Positions 24,642 to 33,395 of a stretch of 64,000 bases of DNA are shown one piece after another (the first letter of the stretch is position 1; every line of letters starts with the position of its first letter). The translations under genes were made by a program, and so were the position numbers. This stretch comes from WTGJ01 sp965237765 (lineage in GTDB: Bacteria > Chloroflexota > Anaerolineae > Aggregatilineales > Phototrophicaceae): positions 620,001 to 684,000 of the forward strand of contig OZ250157.1 of NCBI GenBank assembly GCA_965237765.1. Reading direction: 5' to 3'. The notes under the pieces were generated by a model. The model was not told where the DNA came from, did not search any database, and saw only the letters and a program-made list of their open reading frames with translations.

Positions 24642-24676
24642 GCGGCGGCCTGAAAACGGGCCGCCGCATTTTTTTT
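24642..24676 (+). terminator. Rho-independent terminator after the aquaporin gene
   Basis: GCGGCGGCC and GGCCGCCGC form a perfect 9-bp stem with loop TGAAAACG, followed by A and eight T. It is the best classical terminator in the window, and lies between convergent genes. Confidence 0.93.
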
Positions 24677-24690
24677 CGCTACGACCAATC

Positions 24691-26547
24691 CTATCCTTCG
24701 CTTATCCCATCCCCCGCCAACGCCCGCTCCGCCGCGTCTGTCAGGCGGATGTGCAGCTCCGCCAGCTGCTCTGCGCGCGCGGGTGAAGGGGCGCCGGCCA
24801 TCACGTCCGAGCCCGTTTGCGTTTTGGGGAAGGCGATGACCTCGCGGATGTTCGGCTCGCCGGCCAGCAGAGCGATGACGCGATCCAGCCCCCAGGCAAT
24901 GCCCCCATGCGGCGGCGCGCCATATTCGAAGGCCTCCACCAGGTGCCCGAATTGCGCGCGCGCTTCGGCCATCGTCAGGCCAATCAGCGGGAAAATCTTC
25001 TCCTGCAAGGCACGGTTGTGGATGCGGATGCTGCCACCGGCCACCTCATGTCCATTGCAGACCAGGTCGTATTGCGATCCACGCGCCGCACCCGGGTCGC
25101 TTTCCAGGAGGGGTACATCCCCCGGCAGCGGCATCGTGAACATATGCTGCGAAGGCTCCCAGCGCTGTCCTTCCTCATCCCAATGGAATTGCGGGAAATC
25201 GATCACCCAGACGAAGGCCAACGTATCTTCATCCAACAGGCCGAGCTGCGCCGCCAGCGTCGGCCGCAGCGAGTCAATGACCCGATAGACCACTTCGCGC
25301 TCGTCGGAGATCAAAAAGAGCAGATCGCCCGCACTCGCGCCCACGCGTTCGAAGAGCGCCAGTTTCTGCTCGACTGTGAAGAATTTGCCGATCGGCCCGC
25401 GCACTTCGCCAGCTTCATGCTGCGGCATCGCCAACCAGGCCAGGCCCTTCGCGCCCACAGCGCGAATCTGTTCTTCCAGATCGGCCGTCACTTTTCGCAA
25501 CTGCGTGCCGCTCAAGCTGGCGGCCATTCCTGGCGCGCGGATGCATTTCACTGGCTTGCCGGCGGCCGCATTTTCCACAAAGACGCGAAAGCCGCTCTTT
25601 CCCGCGATATCGGTGATATCCTGCGCCCGCAAATCGTAGCGAATATCCGGCCGGTCGGTGCCGTAACCCTCCATCGCTTCCGGATAGCGCATGCGCGGGA
25701 TGGGTTGCTGCTGCACGCGCTTCGTCGGCGCCACCGCGGCCACGAGCGCCAGCATCAGCGCTTCGCTGAGCGCCATCACATCCTCGCGCTGGACAAAGCT
25801 AATCTCCACATCTAGCTGCGTGAATTCGGGTTGGCGCTGGCCGCGCAGGTCTTCGTCGCGGAAGCAGCGCGCAATTTGGAAATAGCGCTCGACGCCAGCG
25901 ACCATCAACAGCTGCTTCAGCTGCTGCGGCGATTGCGGCAGGGCATAGAATTTGCCCGGCTGCATGCGACTTGGCACCAGAAAATCGCGCGCGCCTTCGG
26001 GTGTCGTCTTGAAAAGTAGCGGCGTCTCGATCTCTAAGAAGCCAAGATCGTCCAGATAATCACGGATGAATTTGATGGCGCGGTGGCGGATGGCGAGGTT
26101 TCGTTGCATGCGCGCGCGCCGCAAATCGAGGTAGCGGTAACGCATGCGCAGCGCTTCGTCCTCACCCACTTCGCGCGTGATATAGAGCGGCGGCGTGCGC
26201 GCGGCGTTGAGGATGCGTATCTCATGCGCGACGACATCCACCTCGCCCGTCTCCAGCTCGGGATTCACAGTGCCGGCCGGGCGGCGGCGGACGGTACCCT
26301 GGATGGCCAGCACATATTCAGGGCGGCACTCGTTGGCCGCGGCGTGGGCGGCGGCGGCTGTTTCCTTATCGACGACGACCTGCGTGATGCCCCAGCGGTC
26401 GCGCACATCGAGGAAGATGAGGCCGCCCTGCGCACGCCGTCGGTGCACCCAACCAGCCAGACGCACTGCCTCGCCTTCGTGCCGCAACCGCAAATCGCCG
26501 CAGGTATGGCTCTTGCCCGAGCTGCGCCAGCTTCCCTCTTGTGTCAT
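24691..26547 (-). CDS. aspS: Aspartyl-tRNA synthetase
   Basis: Charges tRNA-Asp (and tRNA-Asn if non-discriminating). 618 residues, bacterial class IIb AspRS with the large GAD insertion between motifs 2 and 3. N-terminal OB fold AGWVHRRRAQGGLIFLDVRDRWG, motif 2 region FQIARCFRDEDLRGQRQPEFTQLDVEISF, motif 3 GIAWGLDRVIALL near the C-terminus. The ATG at 26547 gives the usual N-terminus; longer readings run into the cupin gene. It lies eight bases after the cupin stop, so the two are probably cotranscribed. Confidence 0.97.
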   Translation of the reverse strand: MTQEGSWRSSGKSHTCGDLRLRHEGEAVRLAGWVHRRRAQGGLIFLDVRDRWGITQVVVDKETAAAAHAAANECRPEYVLAIQGTVRRRPAGTVNPELETGEVDVVAHEIRILNAARTPPLYITREVGEDEALRMRYRYLDLRRARMQRNLAIRHRAIKFIRDYLDDLGFLEIETPLLFKTTPEGARDFLVPSRMQPGKFYALPQSPQQLKQLLMVAGVERYFQIARCFRDEDLRGQRQPEFTQLDVEISFVQREDVMALSEALMLALVAAVAPTKRVQQQPIPRMRYPEAMEGYGTDRPDIRYDLRAQDITDIAGKSGFRVFVENAAAGKPVKCIRAPGMAASLSGTQLRKVTADLEEQIRAVGAKGLAWLAMPQHEAGEVRGPIGKFFTVEQKLALFERVGASAGDLLFLISDEREVVYRVIDSLRPTLAAQLGLLDEDTLAFVWVIDFPQFHWDEEGQRWEPSQHMFTMPLPGDVPLLESDPGAARGSQYDLVCNGHEVAGGSIRIHNRALQEKIFPLIGLTMAEARAQFGHLVEAFEYGAPPHGGIAWGLDRVIALLAGEPNIREVIAFPKTQTGSDVMAGAPSPARAEQLAELHIRLTDAAERALAGDGISEG

Positions 26548-26555
26548 CCAGGCCG

Positions 26556-26891
26556 CTAGTCCTGATAATCTTCGCGCGGGGGCGAAAAGCAATCGATGAC
26601 GACGGAATCTTGGATCACGCGGACGCCATGCGGCACGTTACCCGGAATGGCCCAGCTGGCGCCCGGCTGGCAGGGGTATTCCACGCCGTCGATGATCATC
26701 ACCACTTCACCGCTGACCAGGTATTCCGCCTGGTGGTTCGGGTGGTGGTGGTTATCCAATACGGCGCCAGCCTTCAGCTCAAATTCGACGATCATCGCCT
26801 CTGCCGTCTGCGCCAGGGTGCGCCGCATGATACCCGGCACCATCTCCACTGGCTTCGCCGCATCGCGCTGCATCACTTGTTCGCCCGCCAT
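26556..26891 (-). CDS. Small cupin-2 domain protein
   Basis: A single conserved beta-barrel (cupin_2) of 111 residues. Metal ligands are visible in HHHPNHQAEYLVSGEV (two or three His and the Glu) and in VPHGV (His). Such single-domain cupins can be isomerases, dioxygenases or ligand sensors; no specific function can be given. Shine-Dalgarno GGGAGTGA precedes the ATG, and TACACT about 29 bp upstream may be the -10 for the cupin-aspS pair. Confidence 0.82.
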   Translation of the reverse strand: MAGEQVMQRDAAKPVEMVPGIMRRTLAQTAEAMIVEFELKAGAVLDNHHHPNHQAEYLVSGEVVMIIDGVEYPCQPGASWAIPGNVPHGVRVIQDSVVIDCFSPPREDYQD

Positions 26892-27003
26892 CGTTCACTC
26901 CCGTCCTTCCATGCCCACAGTGAAGCGCAGTGTAGCGTATTTGGCGGCGCTCGGTAGTGGCGGTAAGCGGCGGATTCGGAGGCGCTGATTGGGCAGGCCT
27001 CGC

Positions 27004-27009
27004 TATAAT
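27004..27009 (+). promoter_or_regulatory. -10 element TATAAT of the GT39-HDAC-aconitase X operon
   Basis: A consensus TATAAT six bases before an ATG at 27016 that opens a seven-codon ORF. Transcription should start on or next to that ATG. Confidence 0.6.
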
Positions 27010-27015
27010 CCGAAG

Positions 27016-27039
27016 ATGATGGCAGACACACGAGCATGA
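27016..27039 (+). CDS. Seven-codon leader ORF (MMADTRA)
   Basis: ATG ATG ... GCA TGA; the TGA overlaps the ATG of the next gene as ATGA. The start lies six bases after TATAAT, so the ORF could be read by ribosomes entering a leaderless mRNA, then passed on by coupling to the membrane-protein gene, which has no Shine-Dalgarno sequence of its own. Whether it is translated is inference from position. Confidence 0.45.
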   Translation: MMADTRA

Positions 27040-27230
27040 CAAAACGACAATTGGGCTGGTGGCTAGCGGGCGGCGGGCTGCTGGCCGCTCTGGGAATTCT
27101 GTCTCTGGATCTGCTCGCGCCCGGTCGAGAGGGAGGCTTCGGCCCCAGCCAAAGCGCCGCGCTCGCCCTCGCCATCATCGTCACGCTGGTCGGCGTGAGT
27201 CTATTGCCACTGGGCGATGACCCGGCTTAA
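27036..27230 (+). CDS. Small two-helix membrane protein
   Basis: 64 residues with two hydrophobic helices (LAGGGLLAALGILSLDLL and ALALAIIVTLVGVSLLPL) joined by a short Gly-rich loop. No recognisable family. Its end overlaps the glycosyltransferase start by 14 bp, which supports that it is real and cotranslated. Possibly a helper or regulator of the adjacent membrane enzyme; no direct evidence. Confidence 0.6.
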   Translation: MTKRQLGWWLAGGGLLAALGILSLDLLAPGREGGFGPSQSAALALAIIVTLVGVSLLPLGDDPA

Positions 27231-28854
27231 TACAGCTCCATTTTGGCGATACGGGGGGCGAGCGCTCTTCGCCTTGGCTGCCCTGTTGCTGCTCTCGCAA
27301 TTGCTCGTGCTCGGCGCCTATGCGGCCAACTTGCTCGCATTTCCCTTCGATTATGACCAGGGCGAAGGTTACGAATTGGAAGCGGCGCGTTATCTGAGCA
27401 AATTCCAGCTGCCTTACCAGGATGTAGACACCTTCCCCTATTACGGCAGCCATTACCCACCGCTCTTCCATATCTTGTTGGTCCCCTTCGTATGGCTCTT
27501 CGGCCCGGCATATTGGTATGGCCGCGCGCTCAGCCTGCTCTGCGCGCTGCTGACCGCCGGCGCGATCGGCTATGCGGTCTGGCGGGAATCGGGCCAGCGC
27601 GGCATCGCCGCGCTGGCGGCGCTGGCCTTCCTCGCTTCCAACACCGTCTACCACCAGGCGCCGCTCTTCCGCCACCACCCGCTGATGGTGCTGCTGGAAA
27701 CGTTGGCCATCGTCAGCCTCGCGTCGGCGCCGGGGCCCATTGCAACGCTGCCGCGCGGCCGCCTGGCGCTCAGTTTCGCCCTGGTTATCGCTGCCGGCTA
27801 TGCCAAGCAGCTCGCCCTCTTCACCGCCATCGCCATGGGCGCCTACTTGTTGTTGCGGGCGCCACGGCGGGCCTGGCGCTGGGGGTTGGCGAGCGCGCTG
27901 GCGGGCAGCGCGATCTTCGTCGCTTTCTATCTGCTTTCCGGCGGCGAATGGTGGCGCCAGATCATCATCTCCAACGCCAACCGCCCCGCCATCGAACACG
28001 CCTGGCGGCTGGCGCGGCTCTGGTTGCGCGTGCATGGCTGGCTCATCGCGCCGGCCGCGCTGCTCGTCTGCTTCGAGCTGTATTTCGCGCGCCTCTCACT
28101 CTACAGCCTCTGGTTCGTCTGCGCGGCGCTCTTCGGCGGTATCAGCAGCGGCGGCTGGGGCGCGGGCGATAATTATTACATGACGGCCATCGCCGCAACC
28201 TGCATCCTGAGTGGGATTTTCGCCGCGCGGGTGCTGGACGCTCGCTGGCACCTACCCCCGAATGTCTACGGGCGCGCCATCTCCCACCTGGCGCCGCTGG
28301 TCCGAATCTGCCGCGGCCCGCTCACTTTGCTGCCGCCGTTGTTGTATTTGGGCTATGCTCTGACCGTGTTGCACATCCCAACCGACGCGCCGGGCTTCCG
28401 CCAACTGGCGCAATTGCTGGGGCGCGAGGCGAACGCCCTGCCCGGCCGCCCTTTCTACGATGGCGCCCGCACTTCGCTGGGTCATTATCCACCCGGCTAT
28501 TCCAATATCGGCCATTTCACCACGGCCGAAGATATCGAAGCGGGCTGGCAGATCGTCGAATGGCTGCGCGAGACGGAAGCTGCCGTCATCAGCGAGGACG
28601 CCGGCTTCGCCATCCGCTCCGGCAAACAGGTCATCACGCAGCCGCCTTTGTTATGGAACCTGGCCGAGCGCGATCACTACGACAGCGTCGCCCTCATCGC
28701 CCAATTGGCCGAGCGCGAATTCGGTGCCATCGTGCTTCGGGCGCCTTTCTTCCCCGCCGAGGTGGAGGCAGCCATCTACGCCCATTACGAAACAGTTGCG
28801 GCAATCCCGATGAACGGCTTCAACTACCGAATCCTGGAGCCGCGCGCGCCATGA
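27217..28854 (+). CDS. GT39/GT-C-like membrane glycosyltransferase
   Basis: Polytopic protein of 545 residues with about eleven membrane helices. Just after the first helix is an extracytoplasmic loop with acidic residues (FPFDYDQGEGYE), then a second loop PYYGSHYPPLFHILL; acidic residues in the first loop and this architecture are typical of GT-C enzymes (PMT/ArnT/GT39 type) that use polyprenyl-phosphate sugars. The C-terminal ~140 residues form a soluble extracytoplasmic domain (SNIGHFTTAEDIEAGWQIVEWL and onward). Acceptor unknown. Coupled to the HDAC-like gene by an ATGA overlap. Confidence 0.78.
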   Translation: MTRLNTAPFWRYGGRALFALAALLLLSQLLVLGAYAANLLAFPFDYDQGEGYELEAARYLSKFQLPYQDVDTFPYYGSHYPPLFHILLVPFVWLFGPAYWYGRALSLLCALLTAGAIGYAVWRESGQRGIAALAALAFLASNTVYHQAPLFRHHPLMVLLETLAIVSLASAPGPIATLPRGRLALSFALVIAAGYAKQLALFTAIAMGAYLLLRAPRRAWRWGLASALAGSAIFVAFYLLSGGEWWRQIIISNANRPAIEHAWRLARLWLRVHGWLIAPAALLVCFELYFARLSLYSLWFVCAALFGGISSGGWGAGDNYYMTAIAATCILSGIFAARVLDARWHLPPNVYGRAISHLAPLVRICRGPLTLLPPLLYLGYALTVLHIPTDAPGFRQLAQLLGREANALPGRPFYDGARTSLGHYPPGYSNIGHFTTAEDIEAGWQIVEWLRETEAAVISEDAGFAIRSGKQVITQPPLLWNLAERDHYDSVALIAQLAEREFGAIVLRAPFFPAEVEAAIYAHYETVAAIPMNGFNYRILEPRAP

Positions 28855-29912
28855 CCAAAGGTGCGGCTGCCAGCGTCGCCTATCTCACGCATCCGCGCTT
28901 CGTAGAGCACGACGAGCCAGCCCATGCAGAAAATGCCCGCCGCATCCGCGCTTGCTGGCAGGAGCTGGAGACGAGCAGTCTGCTGCCGCGCCTGCATCCC
29001 ATCACGCCCGAATCCGCCAGCGATGAAGCCATCCTGCGCGCTCACGACGAAGCCTACTTGCGCCAGCTGGAGCTGCTCGCCCGCCAGACGCCCGGGCGCC
29101 GCTTCCTGCTCGACGCCGATACCTACGCCAGTGCCGTCTCTCCGGAGATTGCGCGCCTTTCGGCAGGAGCTGTGCTCGGCGCGGTGGATGCGGTCCTAGG
29201 TGGCGAAGCGCAACGCGCTCTGGTCCTCACTCGCCCGCCCGGACACCACGCGCGGCCCATGGCGGCGATGGGCTTTTGCTTGCTCGGCAACGTGGCCATT
29301 GCCGCCCGCCAGGCGCAGGCCGCTTTCGGCCTCGAGCGCGTCCTGGTGGTCGATTACGATGTGCACCATGGCAACGGCACGCAAGAGATGCTCTACGAAG
29401 ACCCACGCACGTTATTCTTCTCCGTCCATCAAGCACCCTTCTACCCCGGGACGGGCCGCCTGGGGGAAACAGGTCGCGGCGCGGGGCGCGGTTTCACCAT
29501 CAACGCCCCCCTGCCACCAGAGCACGGCGACGCGAGCTACCGCGCCCTCTTCGAGCGGGTACTGCTGCCCGCCGCGCGCCGCTATCAGCCGCAACTCGTG
29601 CTCGTTTCCGCAGGCTTTGACGCGCACTGGCAGGACCCACTGGCGCGCATGAACCTCTCGCTGCGCGGTTATGATTGGCTGGCGCGCGCGCTCATCGAAA
29701 TGGCGGAGGAATGCTGCGGCGGGCGCATCATCTTCGCACTGGAAGGCGGCTATGACACGCGCGCGCTGGCGTTGGGCGTGCGAAATTTGGCCCATGCCCT
29801 GCTCGGCGACGAGGAATGTCACGACCCCATCGGCCCGGCGCCGCAGCCATCTCCGCCCATCGGCGCCCTGCTCGCCCCACTCTGCAATATCCACGGCCTG
29901 CCCGCACCATGA
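28851..29912 (+). CDS. Histone deacetylase family (class II-like) amidohydrolase
   Basis: Zn-dependent deacetylase, 353 residues. The active site is complete: the catalytic His pair in RPPGHHA (131-133 region), the metal-binding DYDVHHGNGTQ (Asp170 and His172), FSVHQAPFYPGTG, SAGFDAH with the third metal ligand, and the C-terminal ALEGGYD. The PFYPGTG loop is common in bacterial HDAC-like proteins, whose substrates include acetylpolyamines and other small N-acetyl compounds as well as protein lysines. Starts at the ATGA overlap with the GT39 gene, ends overlapping the aconitase X gene, so its substrate may belong to the same pathway. Confidence 0.93.
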   Translation: MTKGAAASVAYLTHPRFVEHDEPAHAENARRIRACWQELETSSLLPRLHPITPESASDEAILRAHDEAYLRQLELLARQTPGRRFLLDADTYASAVSPEIARLSAGAVLGAVDAVLGGEAQRALVLTRPPGHHARPMAAMGFCLLGNVAIAARQAQAAFGLERVLVVDYDVHHGNGTQEMLYEDPRTLFFSVHQAPFYPGTGRLGETGRGAGRGFTINAPLPPEHGDASYRALFERVLLPAARRYQPQLVLVSAGFDAHWQDPLARMNLSLRGYDWLARALIEMAEECCGGRIIFALEGGYDTRALALGVRNLAHALLGDEECHDPIGPAPQPSPPIGALLAPLCNIHGLPAP

Positions 29913-31204
29913 ATGCTGGCGATAATTTGCGCCTCACCGAGGAAGACCGCGCCATGCTCGTGGGTGAGCGCGGCGAAGCGGCCCGCCTGGCGCTGCGCAT
30001 CTTGCTGCCCATGGCCCAGATTTACGGCGCCGAATCGCTGCTGGATATCGAACACGCGCATATCGATGGTGTTTTGCTGCATGGCGAATCCGGCCTGGAT
30101 TTCGCTGAGCGCTTGCTGGCGGCCGGCGGCCGCGTCGTCATCCCCACCACGCTCAATGTCGGCGCTTACGACTTGCTGCACCCGGAAATCTACCGGGGCG
30201 ACGCGCGGACTGCGGAGCAAGCGCGACGGCTGATGCAGGTCTATGAGGAGATGGGCTGCGAGCCGATTTTCACCTGCGCGCCCTACCAGAGCGGCGCCCG
30301 CCCACCCTTCGGCGCGCAAATCGCCTGGGCGGAGAGCAACGCGATCGTCTTCGCCAATTCGGTGCTCGGCGCGCGCACGCAACGTTATGGCGATTTCATC
30401 GACATCTGCTGCGCCCTGACCGGCCGCGCGCCCGCCTGCGGCCTGCACCTCACCGAAAACCGCCGCGGTCGTTTGCTCTTCCAACTCGAGGGCATCCCCA
30501 CCCGCCTGCTCGCCGATTCGGTAATCTACCCCGTGCTGGGTTACCTAGTGGGCGCGGTCTGCGGGGCGTATGACGGCGCAGGCGAGCCCATCCCCATCCT
30601 CGTCGGTTTGTCCCCCGAAACGAATGAAGACCAGCTCAAAGCGCTGGGGGCAGCGGCCGCTTCCTCGGGCGCGGTGGCGCTATTCCACGCCGTCGGCATC
30701 ACGCCCGAAGCGCGCACGCTGGCCGCCGCCACACAGGGCGAGCAGCCAGAGCGCGTCATCACGGTCGATTTGCCCGCCCTGCGCGTCGCGCGCGACCGCC
30801 TCTCGACCACCGAAACGACGCAGCTCGACGTCGTCGCCCTCGGCAGCCCACATTTCTCGCTCGCCGAATTCGCGGCGCTGCGCCCTCTGCTGGAGCGGCG
30901 CCCGCCCCACTCCTCGGTGGATTTCATCGTCTGCACCAACCGCATCGTGCTGGCCGCCCTGCAACAGCGCGGCTGGCTGGCGCCGCTGCGGGAGCTGGGA
31001 ATCCGCCTCGTGGTCGATACCTGTGTGGTGGTGGCGCCGCTCTTGCGCGTTCAGCGCGGCGTGTTGATGACGAATTCGGCCAAGTTCGCGCACTACACGC
31101 CCGGCAACACGGGCCTGGGCGTGGTCTTCGGCAACCTGGCGGAATGCGTTCGCTCAGCGCACGAAGGTCGCGTCTGGCGCGACGAAGCGCTCTGGCAAGG
31201 GTGA
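29909..31204 (+). CDS. Aconitase X catalytic (large) subunit, DUF521
   Basis: Fe-S dehydratase of the aconitase X family, 431 residues. The three cluster cysteines are at 177 (ACGLHLTENRRG), 342 (VCTNR) and 372 (DTCVVVAPL). Also typical are HIDGVLLHGESGLDFAERL, the PTTLNVGAYDL start of the core and TNSAKFAHYTPG near the C-terminus. Known members are cis-3-hydroxy-L-proline dehydratase in bacteria and phosphomevalonate dehydratase in archaea; sequence alone does not decide. The matching small subunit starts at the stop codon. Confidence 0.93.
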   Translation: MNAGDNLRLTEEDRAMLVGERGEAARLALRILLPMAQIYGAESLLDIEHAHIDGVLLHGESGLDFAERLLAAGGRVVIPTTLNVGAYDLLHPEIYRGDARTAEQARRLMQVYEEMGCEPIFTCAPYQSGARPPFGAQIAWAESNAIVFANSVLGARTQRYGDFIDICCALTGRAPACGLHLTENRRGRLLFQLEGIPTRLLADSVIYPVLGYLVGAVCGAYDGAGEPIPILVGLSPETNEDQLKALGAAAASSGAVALFHAVGITPEARTLAAATQGEQPERVITVDLPALRVARDRLSTTETTQLDVVALGSPHFSLAEFAALRPLLERRPPHSSVDFIVCTNRIVLAALQQRGWLAPLRELGIRLVVDTCVVVAPLLRVQRGVLMTNSAKFAHYTPGNTGLGVVFGNLAECVRSAHEGRVWRDEALWQG

Positions 31205-31635
31205 TGGCCCATCCGATCCAGGCGCGCGTCGTGCTCCCCGGTGTAGCGGCGGGGCGGTTGCTCCTGCTGGCGGAGCCGCTGAGCTTCTGGGGTGGCATCG
31301 ACCCGAAGAGCGGCGCCATCATCGACGAGCGTCACCCGCAATGCGGCGCCAATGTGGCCGGGCGCATCCTCGCGCTACCACGCGGGCGCGGCTCCAGCAG
31401 CGCCAGCAGTATCCTGCTCGAAGCTTGCCGCCGCGGCACCGCCCCCGCCGCGATCCTCACGCGGGAAGTGGATGGCATCCTAGCCCTCGGCGCCGTCGTC
31501 GCGCGCGAGCTCTACGATGCGCCGCTGCCGATGCTGACGCTCACCTCGGCAGATTACGCGAAGCTGTGCGATGGTTGCTGGCTGCGAATCGGCGCGGATG
31601 GTCTCATCGTGATGAGCGGCGAGAAAGAGCGTTAA
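31204..31635 (+). CDS. Aconitase X small (swivel) subunit, DUF126
   Basis: 143 residues; completes the two-chain aconitase X. The swivelling domain carries GGIDPKSGAIIDERHPQ and the substrate-binding loop LPRGRGSSSAS (residues 58-68), where the Ser acts in the dehydration. TGATG overlap with the large subunit. Its TAA stop shares TTAA with the stop of the opposing dynamin gene. Confidence 0.93.
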   Translation: MAHPIQARVVLPGVAAGRLLLLAEPLSFWGGIDPKSGAIIDERHPQCGANVAGRILALPRGRGSSSASSILLEACRRGTAPAAILTREVDGILALGAVVARELYDAPLPMLTLTSADYAKLCDGCWLRIGADGLIVMSGEKER

Positions 31636-33395
31636 CCCTCTTCGGCCGAGGTTAATTCCGCACGAATCGCGGCCAATTCGCGTTCATGCGCCGCCAATTG
31701 CGCTGCTTGCTCCTCGGCGCGCTCCGCCAGGCTCATCAGGCGCGCGAAGAGCGGCCGCAGCCATTCCTCGCCGCTTTGCAATAGACGTTGCCGTTCCTGC
31801 CGCGTGAGGCGCGTCAAGGCCTCGCGATAGGCCCGGGCCAGCGCCGCACTCGCATCGCGCAATTCGCGTTGGCTCTCCCGCCGGATGCGCCGCATATGGC
31901 GCAAGGCGAAGAGGCTACCCACAGCAGCCAGCGGCGCGCCCAACGCGGCGGCCGGCAACGCGAGTGGCGCCGCCGCCACCCCGATCAGCGGTCCCGGCGT
32001 CAACAGGGCCAGCGCCAGCGACAACCAACCGCCCAGCCCCACCAGCGCCCCGTAGCGAAAACGCGCTAGATTTTGCGTGAATTGCGCCTGCAACTCGGCC
32101 ACCAGCGCGCCGCCAGAGTAATGTTGTTCCTCGCGCTCCGCGTGGCGGATCGCCTGTTGCAGGTCTTCCCGTTGTTCGGCATAAAGGGCCGCGTCCGGAT
32201 CACCGCTCTTTTCCAGCAAATCCATCAGCGCGCGCAGTCGCTCTTGCAGCTGCTGCCAATAGGCGCGGTTGTGGTCAACCAAGCGGTTGACGTAAGCGGC
32301 GGCCAATTCTCGAATTTCCGTCAGCGATTGCCCAAGTACTTCACCCTCGAATCGCTCTTGCAAGGCGGCATTGCTGGGCGCGCGCCGCAGGGGGCGGAAA
32401 GCCAACTCGCGATCCAGGAAGTCTCGCCCCCGTCGCTCGAGCGCCGCGAGAGCCGCCTCGATATCGTCCAGCGTGCGCCGCAGATTCTCCTCCAGCCCAT
32501 CGGCACTGGCGTGCAACTCGCGCTGCACATCCTCGGCCGCGCCTTCATCCTGGCGCAGCAATTCGCGACGCTTCTGGACGGCGATCTGCGCCTCTGTCAA
32601 TGAACGCGTGGCTGTGTCCAGCTGGGCGAGTTGCTTTTGCCGCGCGGGCGGAATTTCGCTCAGCGTGGCGGTAAGGTGAGCGCGCAATGCCGCCAGGCCG
32701 TCCTCCTCTCCCCCCGCGAGGGAGCGCGCCGCGGAAACGGTGAAGAGCAAGGGATGAATGTCGAGCAATTCCTGCACCTGTTGGGCGATAAAGCGGCGCA
32801 CCTGCTCCAACTCGGCCGCCTCGAGCAAATCGCTCTGGTTCAGCACGAGGATGACCTTCTTGCCATAATCGCGCGCCAGCTCGAGGTAGAGGCGTTCGGT
32901 TTCAGCGAAGGCGCGCTTGGCGCTCAGCACGAAGAGCACCAAATCGCTGCGGTGCAGGAAGGCGCGCGCCAGCTCCTCATGTTGGCGGAAGACGGAGCCG
33001 GAGCCCGGGGTATCCACCAAAGCCACGCCCGCGCCGCCGGTATTGGGGTGCGCCCAGCGGCGGATGCCCGGCTGCGCAGCGGTCTGCTCCGGGCGGCGCT
33101 GCGCCTCTTCCCGGTAGCGGATCAACTCGATCGCTTCGGTCGTTGGCGTGATGCCCGTCTCCAGCAAGGTTTCGCCGAGCAAGGCATTGATGAGGGTGGA
33201 TTTGCCGACATTGTATTCGCCAATGACCACAATGAGGAAGAACATCTCCTCCAGATCAGCCGCCAATTCCAGCAAGCGCCGCCCGTCCTCGCGCGCCTCG
33301 TCGATGCCGCTGAGGGTGACCGCCAGCTCGTGGAAGGCGCGGATGCAACGCGCGCGCGTGGCGGCCAGCGGCCCCGCCAGCGTCACCTCAGGCAT
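31632..33395 (-). CDS. Dynamin-like GTPase with C-terminal membrane helices, second of a pair
   Basis: 587 residues. G1 GEYNVGKST (59-67), switch Thr region GITPTTEAIE, G3 DTPGSG (128-133), G4 NQSD (186-189), all as in bacterial dynamin-like proteins. Long helical stretches follow (likely the stalk, rich in Glu/Arg/Leu), then two hydrophobic segments around residues 460-510 acting as the membrane paddle, and a final coiled coil. Such proteins remodel or repair membranes. The ATG at 33395 lies inside the end of the upstream dynamin gene (8-bp overlap), so the two are coupled and probably form a hetero-oligomer. Confidence 0.9.
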   Translation of the reverse strand: MPEVTLAGPLAATRARCIRAFHELAVTLSGIDEAREDGRRLLELAADLEEMFFLIVVIGEYNVGKSTLINALLGETLLETGITPTTEAIELIRYREEAQRRPEQTAAQPGIRRWAHPNTGGAGVALVDTPGSGSVFRQHEELARAFLHRSDLVLFVLSAKRAFAETERLYLELARDYGKKVILVLNQSDLLEAAELEQVRRFIAQQVQELLDIHPLLFTVSAARSLAGGEEDGLAALRAHLTATLSEIPPARQKQLAQLDTATRSLTEAQIAVQKRRELLRQDEGAAEDVQRELHASADGLEENLRRTLDDIEAALAALERRGRDFLDRELAFRPLRRAPSNAALQERFEGEVLGQSLTEIRELAAAYVNRLVDHNRAYWQQLQERLRALMDLLEKSGDPDAALYAEQREDLQQAIRHAEREEQHYSGGALVAELQAQFTQNLARFRYGALVGLGGWLSLALALLTPGPLIGVAAAPLALPAAALGAPLAAVGSLFALRHMRRIRRESQRELRDASAALARAYREALTRLTRQERQRLLQSGEEWLRPLFARLMSLAERAEEQAAQLAAHERELAAIRAELTSAEEG

